Assembly: GCF_027486195.1 (NCBI RefSeq)
Contig: NZ_JAIXPP010000060.1
Location: forward strand, 1-64,000
Length of the DNA: 64,000 bases
DNA from: Novosphingobium sp.
GTDB taxonomy: Bacteria > Pseudomonadota > Alphaproteobacteria > Sphingomonadales > Sphingomonadaceae
Reading direction: 5' to 3'
Shown: positions 58,468 through 64,000 of the stretch, one piece after another
How positions within the stretch are numbered: the first letter of the stretch is position 1
How the letters are laid out: each line of letters opens with the position of its first letter
The notes under the pieces: generated by a model
What the model was told of the DNA's origin: nothing
The model's input: only the letters and a program-made list of their open reading frames with translations
Database searches by the model: none
Made by a program: the position numbers and the translations under genes

Positions 58468-59502
58468 TCAGGGAAGTGGCTGCACCACCGGCTGCGAGAT
58501 GAACACGGGCGGCGGAGGCGGCGCCGGCGCGGCGGGCGGCGGAGACGGTGCTGGCTCGGCAGCTGGCGCCGCAGGTTGCGCTTCTGTCACGGCCGCGTCC
58601 GCCGCCGCGTCATCCTGCTCGATCACCCGCTGCTCTGCCGCCGATACCGGGGCAGCCGCCGCGCCCACTGGCCGCGCGAACGGGCCATAGCGGGTCTGGC
58701 CCTTCGCGAGCGGACCGCGCCCGTGCAAGGCTTCGATCTGATCAAAGCGCGATTGCAGGTAGACCCGTCGATAAGTCGAATAGGGATCGGCCGCCTTGCG
58801 CAGCCGCGTGAAATCCGCGTCCGCCTCGTTGCGATAATCGAGCGAGTCCACGATGTTGATCGGGATCGCATACCAGGCCTTGTTGAACGGCGCGCCCACC
58901 GCCAGCGGCAGCGCGAGCCTGTCCACGACAAGGCCGAACAGGTCGCGCACGGTCGTCGGCCCGACCAGCGGGAGGAAGAGATAGGGCCCCGGCCCCACGC
59001 CGTAATAGCCCAGCACATTGGCAAGGCCGTTCTGGCGATAGGGCAGGTTGAACGGCTTGCTGCGCGCCACGTCGATCGTGCCGCCAAGGCCTATCGTCGA
59101 ATTGATGCCGAACCGCCCCACCGTCTCGAACGCCTTGCCGGGTTTGAATTCAAGCAGGTAAGCGACCGCCACGACCGGCTCGCGCAAATTGCGGATGAAA
59201 TTGCGCAGCGCCATGCGCGCCGGGCGCGGCACGGCCTTCTGATAGCCCGACGCAACAGGCCCGACGAACGCATCGTCCACCGATTGCAGCACATCGTAGC
59301 TCTTCTCGTTGACCTTCGCGAGCGGGTCTTCCGATGGCGCCTTGATCGAACCGGACACGACGATCTCGCCCGGCAGCGGGGGAAGCTCGTCCGGCGTGGT
59401 GGTGGCTGGCCTGGTAGCCGGCGGCGCAGCGGGCTGGCTTGGCGCCGCAGCCACAGCAGCAGCGGCCGGTTGGACATCGGCAGGCGGGGCGTTCGCCATC
59501 AC
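58468..59502 (-). CDS. MlaA (VacJ)-family lipoprotein-like protein
   Basis: DPLAKVNEKSYDVLQSVDD...NFIRNLREPVVAVAYLLEFKPGKAFETVGRFGINSTIGLGG...YGVGPGPYLFLPLVGPTTVRD. Confidence 0.9.
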   Translation of the reverse strand: MMANAPPADVQPAAAAVAAAPSQPAAPPATRPATTTPDELPPLPGEIVVSGSIKAPSEDPLAKVNEKSYDVLQSVDDAFVGPVASGYQKAVPRPARMALRNFIRNLREPVVAVAYLLEFKPGKAFETVGRFGINSTIGLGGTIDVARSKPFNLPYRQNGLANVLGYYGVGPGPYLFLPLVGPTTVRDLFGLVVDRLALPLAVGAPFNKAWYAIPINIVDSLDYRNEADADFTRLRKAADPYSTYRRVYLQSRFDQIEALHGRGPLAKGQTRYGPFARPVGAAAAPVSAAEQRVIEQDDAAADAAVTEAQPAAPAAEPAPSPPPAAPAPPPPPVFISQPVVQPLP

Positions 59503-59663
59503 GGCGGCAGCAAGCAGAACAAATGCGCTCAGGGGAAAACGACCTTTATGGGGAACACCGGCCAGAACCGGCGGCCCGTTCCAATATTATGAACATTCGA
59601 CATAGCGCCTGTGTCCCCCGGGCGCCAGACCACCGCGCGCAGGGCGCGCGGCAGAGCGCCCGC

Positions 59664-60000
59664 TCAGAACGGCAGCTTGAAGCCCGGCGGGATGCCCGCC
59701 GCCATCTGCACCTTCTGCATTTCTTCCGCGGCGGCGGCATCGGCCCGCTGGCGGCAATCATTGAAGGCGGCCGCGATCAGGTCTTCGAGAATGCCTTTCT
59801 CGGCCTTGTCCATCAGGCTGTCGTCGATCGCCACGCCGATCACGCGGCCCTTGGCCGAAGCCTTGATCCTCACGAGCCCGCCGCCGGCCACGCCCTCAAC
59901 CTCGATCTGGTCGAGCTTGCCTTGCGCATCTTCCATCTGCTTCTGGATGGTCTGGGCGGCGGCCTGCGCGGCCTGGATCATCTCTTCCATCGACTTCATG
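59664..60000 (-). CDS. ybaB: YbaB/EbfC nucleoid-associated protein
   Basis: MIQAAQAAAQTIQKQMEDAQGKLDQIEVEGVAGGGLVRIKASAKG. Confidence 0.93.
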
Positions 60001-61846
60001 CGCGTTTGCTCCAAGGTTTCCGTGTTTGCGCCGATATAGCGCTTTCATCGATCATTTCAGCCCCCGGAAATGCAGCGAATGCGGCGCGCACCAGAGGGTC
60101 TTCGCGCAAGGCCGCCTCTTCAAGCGCTGCTGCGGCGGCCCGCGCTTCCTCAAGGCTCGGCATCGCGCCGGCCAGATCAGCACTGCGCTCCACCCGCCAG
60201 GACCCGCCGGTTGCGCCTTCCAGCCCGCGCCGCATATCGGTCGTCGGATCGCCCGGAATCCCCGGTGCCAGCGCATAGACTAGGTGGCCCGGCGCGAGCG
60301 AAACCACCCGCACCGAAAGCCGCATGGCAGAGCCGATCAGCGGCGAGATCTGCTCGACCTGCTCGACCAGATGGGCCCATTGCCCTGAAATCCGGGCGGC
60401 AATCGCCTCTGCACTCAGCGGTGCAGCGGCAACCGGCGCGGACGAACCAGCCGCAGACGCCGCCGTCTGCATGGCCGGCGGATTGGCCACAAAGGCCTCC
60501 AGTTGCTTGATCAACCCGCCCGGATCGGGAAGGTCAGCCGCGTGCATCACACGCAGCAGCGCCATCTGCGCCGCCACCAGCGGATCGGGCGCGCCGCGCA
60601 CTTCCTCATAACCCTTGAGCAGCAATTGCCACAGCCGGTGCAGCGCCCCCGCGCCGAGCCGCTTCGCCCAGCCTTCCAGCGCCTCGCGTTCTTCTGAAGA
60701 GCGCGCATCGGCCGCGCCCGAAATCTGCGTCACCGTCACTTTGTGGACGAGATCGAGCTGCGCGCGCATCATCGCGGTAGGCTCGATCCCCAGCGCAAAC
60801 TGGCTCGCCACTTCCTCGAGCACGCCATCGCCCTTGCCGCCGATCATGGCGCTGAACAGACGGCGCTGCATGGTCTTGTCGGCCAGGCCCAGCATCTCGC
60901 GCACTTGCGCAGCCGTAACCTCACCGCCGCCCGCCATATCGGCATGGCTGATCGCCTGATCGAGGATCGAGAGCCCGTCGCGCACCGAACCTTCCGCCGC
61001 CGCCGCGATCATCGCCAGCGCCTCATCCTCGGCCGAAACGCTTTCCGCCTCGCACACCTTGCCGAAATGCGCCGCAAGCACCGGCGTCTGGATGCGGCGC
61101 AAGTCAAAACGCTGGCAGCGCGAAAGCACCGTCACCGGGAGCGCACCGACTTCGGTCGTCGCGAAAAGGAACTTCACATGCGCAGGCGGCTCCTCCAGCG
61201 TCTTGAGCAGCGCGTTGAAAGCGCTACGGCTGAGCATGTGGACTTCGTCGATGATGTAGATCTTGTAGCGCGCCGAAACCGCCGCATAGCGCACCGCCTC
61301 GATGATCTCGCGAACGCTTTCCACGCCAGTGTTGCTCGCCGCGTCCATCTCGATCACGTCGATATGCCGTCCCTCGGCAATCGCCACACATGGCTCGCAA
61401 ATCCCGCAAGGATCGATCGTCGGCCCGCCCTGCCCGTCCGGCCCGATGCAATTGAGCGCCTTCGCGATGAGGCGCGCAGTCGATGTCTTGCCCACCCCGC
61501 GCACGCCGGTCATCAGAAAGGCATGCGCCAGCCGCCCGCGCCGGATCGCATTGCCCAACGTCTGGACCATCGCGTCCTGCCCGATCAGCTCGGCAAAGGT
61601 CTGCGGGCGATACTTGCGCGCCAGCACGCGGTAGGGCTGGCCGGAAGGCGCGGGTGCTGGCGGCGCAACCGGCGGCGCGGCGCGCTCCTCGCGCACCACA
61701 GGCGCGGCAGGTGCAGGCACCGGATCGCCGAACATCGAGGCCTGCCCCGCCGCCTCAAGCTCCGCCGCCGAGGGACCTTCGTCCTCGGGCTCATCGCGGA
61801 TCGCGTCCTCTGGCGGCGCGCCAAACATGTCGGTGGAATCGACCAT
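59996..61846 (-). CDS. dnaX: DNA polymerase III subunits gamma/tau
   Basis: VLARKYRPQTFAELIGQDAMVQTLGNAI, TGVRGVGKTSTARLIAKALNC, IIDEVHMLSRSAFNALLKTLEEPP. Confidence 0.96.
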   Translation of the reverse strand: MVDSTDMFGAPPEDAIRDEPEDEGPSAAELEAAGQASMFGDPVPAPAAPVVREERAAPPVAPPAPAPSGQPYRVLARKYRPQTFAELIGQDAMVQTLGNAIRRGRLAHAFLMTGVRGVGKTSTARLIAKALNCIGPDGQGGPTIDPCGICEPCVAIAEGRHIDVIEMDAASNTGVESVREIIEAVRYAAVSARYKIYIIDEVHMLSRSAFNALLKTLEEPPAHVKFLFATTEVGALPVTVLSRCQRFDLRRIQTPVLAAHFGKVCEAESVSAEDEALAMIAAAAEGSVRDGLSILDQAISHADMAGGGEVTAAQVREMLGLADKTMQRRLFSAMIGGKGDGVLEEVASQFALGIEPTAMMRAQLDLVHKVTVTQISGAADARSSEEREALEGWAKRLGAGALHRLWQLLLKGYEEVRGAPDPLVAAQMALLRVMHAADLPDPGGLIKQLEAFVANPPAMQTAASAAGSSAPVAAAPLSAEAIAARISGQWAHLVEQVEQISPLIGSAMRLSVRVVSLAPGHLVYALAPGIPGDPTTDMRRGLEGATGGSWRVERSADLAGAMPSLEEARAAAAALEEAALREDPLVRAAFAAFPGAEMIDESAISAQTRKPWSKRA

Positions 61847-61942
61847 GGCCCCTGATTAGGCCCTCTTGCCGCGATTGTCGAAGCCCCCTGCCCCAACTCT
61901 CCGGGGATTGACAGACAGGTTGCAAATGGGAAGCCTGCCCGC

Positions 61943-62434
61943 ATGAGCACCATCACGCCCGGCAGGATGACTGCCGCCCATCACGGCCCCCTCGTGGTCT
62001 TCGTGATCGGCATGCGGATCAATCACTTCCACAAGGTCGGCAAGTGGCTGCCAGTGATCCGTTCGATGGGCCCGATGCTGGAGGAGCTTTACCGCAATCC
62101 TGCCAGCGGCTTTCTCGGCACCGAAACGATGCTGCGCAGCCTGCGCACGATCGTCCTCCTGCAATACTGGCGTGATTTCGACAGCCTCGAAGCCTATGCC
62201 CGCGCGCGGGATCAGAAACACTGGCCGGCCTGGACCGCCTTCAACAAGGCGATCGGCAATGACGGCACCGTCGGCATCTTCCACGAAACCTACGTGGTGC
62301 CCGAACACGGCAGCGAGACGATCTACGCCAACATGGTGCCCTTCGGCCTTGGCCAGGTCAGCGGCACGGTGCCCGCCACAGGATCGCGAAACGCAGCGCG
62401 CTCACGGATGCGGGGGATTTCGGAGGGGGAATAA
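61943..62434 (+). CDS. DUF4188/monooxygenase-like protein
   Basis: VVFVIGMRINHFHKVGKWLPVIRSMGPMLEEL...WRDFDSLEAYARARDQKHWPAW...NDGTVGIFHETY. Confidence 0.8.
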   Translation: MSTITPGRMTAAHHGPLVVFVIGMRINHFHKVGKWLPVIRSMGPMLEELYRNPASGFLGTETMLRSLRTIVLLQYWRDFDSLEAYARARDQKHWPAWTAFNKAIGNDGTVGIFHETYVVPEHGSETIYANMVPFGLGQVSGTVPATGSRNAARSRMRGISEGE

Positions 62435-62455
62435 GCTAGATCCTATCCCCAACCC

Positions 62456-62527
62456 GCTCATGCTGAGCTTGTCGAAGCATCAAGCATAACTGTCGCACCA
62501 ACACCCTTCGACAGGCTCAGGGTGAGC
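62456..62527. repeat. REP-like inverted repeat
   Basis: GCTCATGCTGAGCTTGTCGAAG ... CTTCGACAGGCTCAGGGTGAGC (19/22 complementary). Confidence 0.75.
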
Positions 62528-62562
62528 GAAGTTTTGGCGAGACTGCAGATTGGATTGAAGGA

Positions 62563-62641
62563 GCCGGGCGACCCGCCGCACATCGTTGTGGCTGCTTCCT
62601 TCCGGACCTGACCAAGTTGGCGACAGCAAACGTCCGCCCGA
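62563..62641 (-). ncRNA. ffs: Signal recognition particle RNA (4.5S, small bacterial type)
   Basis: Minus strand GTCAGGTCCGGAAGGAAGCAGCC core with CGGGCGGAC/GGGTCGCCCGG terminal pairing; ends approximate. Confidence 0.92.
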
Positions 62642-62703
62642 CTCCCGCCGCGCATATGGCGGGGCTCGCCGGAAAATGCAATCCCGCGCAGGCAACCAAG
62701 AAC

Positions 62704-62982
62704 CTAGCGGAAGTTGTCCGCGTAGCTCTGCAGCTTGAGCCGCTTCGGCGGCACCGGGCTGACATGCGCGGCAATGCCGTACTTGTCGGCATAGGCCTTG
62801 GCCTCGTCAGCAGAGCCGAACGTCAGCACCACTTGCACCTGCGTATCGCCGGAGCCGGCCCAGCCCATCAGCGGATCGGGCTTGCGCGCCTCGGCCGGCG
62901 CGAATTCGAGAACCCACTGGTCGGTGCGCGACCTGCCCGATTGCATGGCATTCTTCGGGCGCTGATAGATGCGAGCAGTCAT
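62704..62982 (-). CDS. NDUFS4-like ETC complex I subunit
   Basis: MTARIYQRPKNAMQSGRSRTDQWVLEFAPAEARKPDPLMGWAGSGDTQVQVVLTF. Confidence 0.92.
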   Translation of the reverse strand: MTARIYQRPKNAMQSGRSRTDQWVLEFAPAEARKPDPLMGWAGSGDTQVQVVLTFGSADEAKAYADKYGIAAHVSPVPPKRLKLQSYADNFR

Positions 62983-63049
62983 GGCGTTCCCTTGGCCACG
63001 AATCGGCTTTGAAATCAAGTGCGCGATGGCCCTAAACACGGTGTTTGCG

Positions 63050-63139
63050 GCTCTGGGTCCCCGCCTGCGCGGGGATGACGAAGGAAGCAGGGCCAGTCCC
63101 CAACGGATCGTCATCCCCGCGCAGGCGGGGATCCAGAGC
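63050..63139. repeat. Imperfect 32-bp inverted repeat (REP-like)
   Basis: GCTCTGGGTCCCCGCCTGCGCGGGGATGACGA (63050-63081) vs TCGTCATCCCCGCGCAGGCGGGGATCCAGAGC (63108-63139), 31/32 complementary. Confidence 0.85.
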
Positions 63140-63154
63140 GACCAGACACAAACC

Positions 63155-64000
63155 TCACCGCTTCCCCGCCTGAAACGCGTTCTTCGTCCGCAGGCTCGCC
63201 TCCTCCTCCCACGGCGCTTCCGGCCAGCGGTGCTTGGGGTAGCGCCCCTTCATATCCTTCACCACATCGCGCCACGAACCGCGCCAGAAGCCGGGTAGGT
63301 CCGCCGTCGTCTGGATCGGCTTCTGCCCCGGCGAGGTAAGCGAAAGCAGCAGTGGCCGTGGCGGGTCACCGATCATCGGATGCCGGTCGAGCCCGAACAG
63401 CGCCTGCACCCTGAGTTCCACCGCCGGCCCGCCCTCGTGCGCATAATCGATCGCGTGGCTCGTCCCGGCGGGCGAGGTGAACTCCGCCGGTGCCAGCCGG
63501 TCGAGCGTGCTCCGCGCATTCCAGTCGAGCCGGCCCAGCAGCGCTTCGTGGAGCTTGCCCGCACCGATCTGGAAATCCCGCCGCCCTGCCAGCAGCGGCC
63601 CCAGCCAGTCCTCAGCCTCGGCCAGCAGCGCCTCTGCAGCCAATTCCGCCAGCCCCGCGTAGCGCGCCCGCTCGATCAGCGCCAAGGCCTTCTCGCCCAG
63701 CGGCAGTAGCCCAAGCCCTTCGGCCCGCAGCCGCTCCAGCAGCAAGGCAAGCACCGCCTGCGCTGGCGGCGAAGGATCGGGCACCCGCGCCAGCACGACG
63801 GCCCCCAGTCGCCGCTCCAGCCGCGCCTCGATACGGGCCTCGGCGGCATTCCACGCCAGCGCATGCCGCGCCTCGATCCGGTGCGCGAGATGACGGGTCA
63901 CGTCAGACTCCTCCAGCGCGAGCGCCGCCGTGATCCGCGCGCCCTTTGCCTCGCCCTGCGCATCGCCGATCACCAGCCACGCGGCGCGGACCAGCGAACT
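63155..64000 (-). CDS. hrpB: ATP-dependent helicase HrpB, C-terminal part (truncated by window)
   Basis: LDRLAPAEFTSPAGTSHAIDYA...VQALFGLDRHPMIGD..RPLLLSLTSPGQKPIQTTADLPGFWRGSWRDVVKDMKGRYPKHRWPEAP. Confidence 0.92.
   Translation of the reverse strand, partial: SSLVRAAWLVIGDAQGEAKGARITAALALEESDVTRHLAHRIEARHALAWNAAEARIEARLERRLGAVVLARVPDPSPPAQAVLALLLERLRAEGLGLLPLGEKALALIERARYAGLAELAAEALLAEAEDWLGPLLAGRRDFQIGAGKLHEALLGRLDWNARSTLDRLAPAEFTSPAGTSHAIDYAHEGGPAVELRVQALFGLDRHPMIGDPPRPLLLSLTSPGQKPIQTTADLPGFWRGSWRDVVKDMKGRYPKHRWPEAPWEEEASLRTKNAFQAGKR

Overview
High-GC (sphingomonad-like, inferred from gene content) chromosomal window with six main blocks. (1) 0-15.3 kb: surface/fimbrial locus with DUF11-type proteins, seven DUF4402-type paralogues, a PapD-like chaperone and an usher with a long Pro/Ala-rich N-terminus. 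(2) 16.8-24.7 kb: RNA-repair locus: MBL-fold nuclease-like gene coupled to rtcR, two sigma-54-like promoters, rsr (TROVE/Ro60-like), four tandem Y-RNA-like genes, rtcB, an unknown ORF and rtcA. Each Y-RNA-like unit contains tRNA T-arm (and in two clear cases D-arm) sequence in circularly permuted order. (3) 24.7-28.0 kb: NAD salvage genes (NAMPT, NMNAT-Nudix, NrtR-like regulator) with a candidate NrtR operator. (4) 28.0-38.3 kb: five-gene YehL-type MoxR/VWA/DUF5682/SWIM/DUF4132 operon with every junction overlapping by 4 nt, followed by a DUF4173 membrane protein and a two-component system. (5) 42.6-51.3 kb: 8.6-kb integrative element in tRNA-Thr(CGT), bounded by 49-bp exact direct repeats, carrying integrase, AlpA-like protein, HK97-like capsid and gp10-like protein but no recognisable terminase, portal or tail, plus a dense array of short palindromes. 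(6) 51.3-64 kb: housekeeping genes (tRNA-Tyr, rlmB-like, hup, lon, mlaA-like, ybaB, dnaX, SRP RNA, NDUFS4-like, hrpB fragment). The strongest candidate for something new is the four-member permuted-tRNA Y RNA array inside the RNA-repair operon, with its extra protein components.
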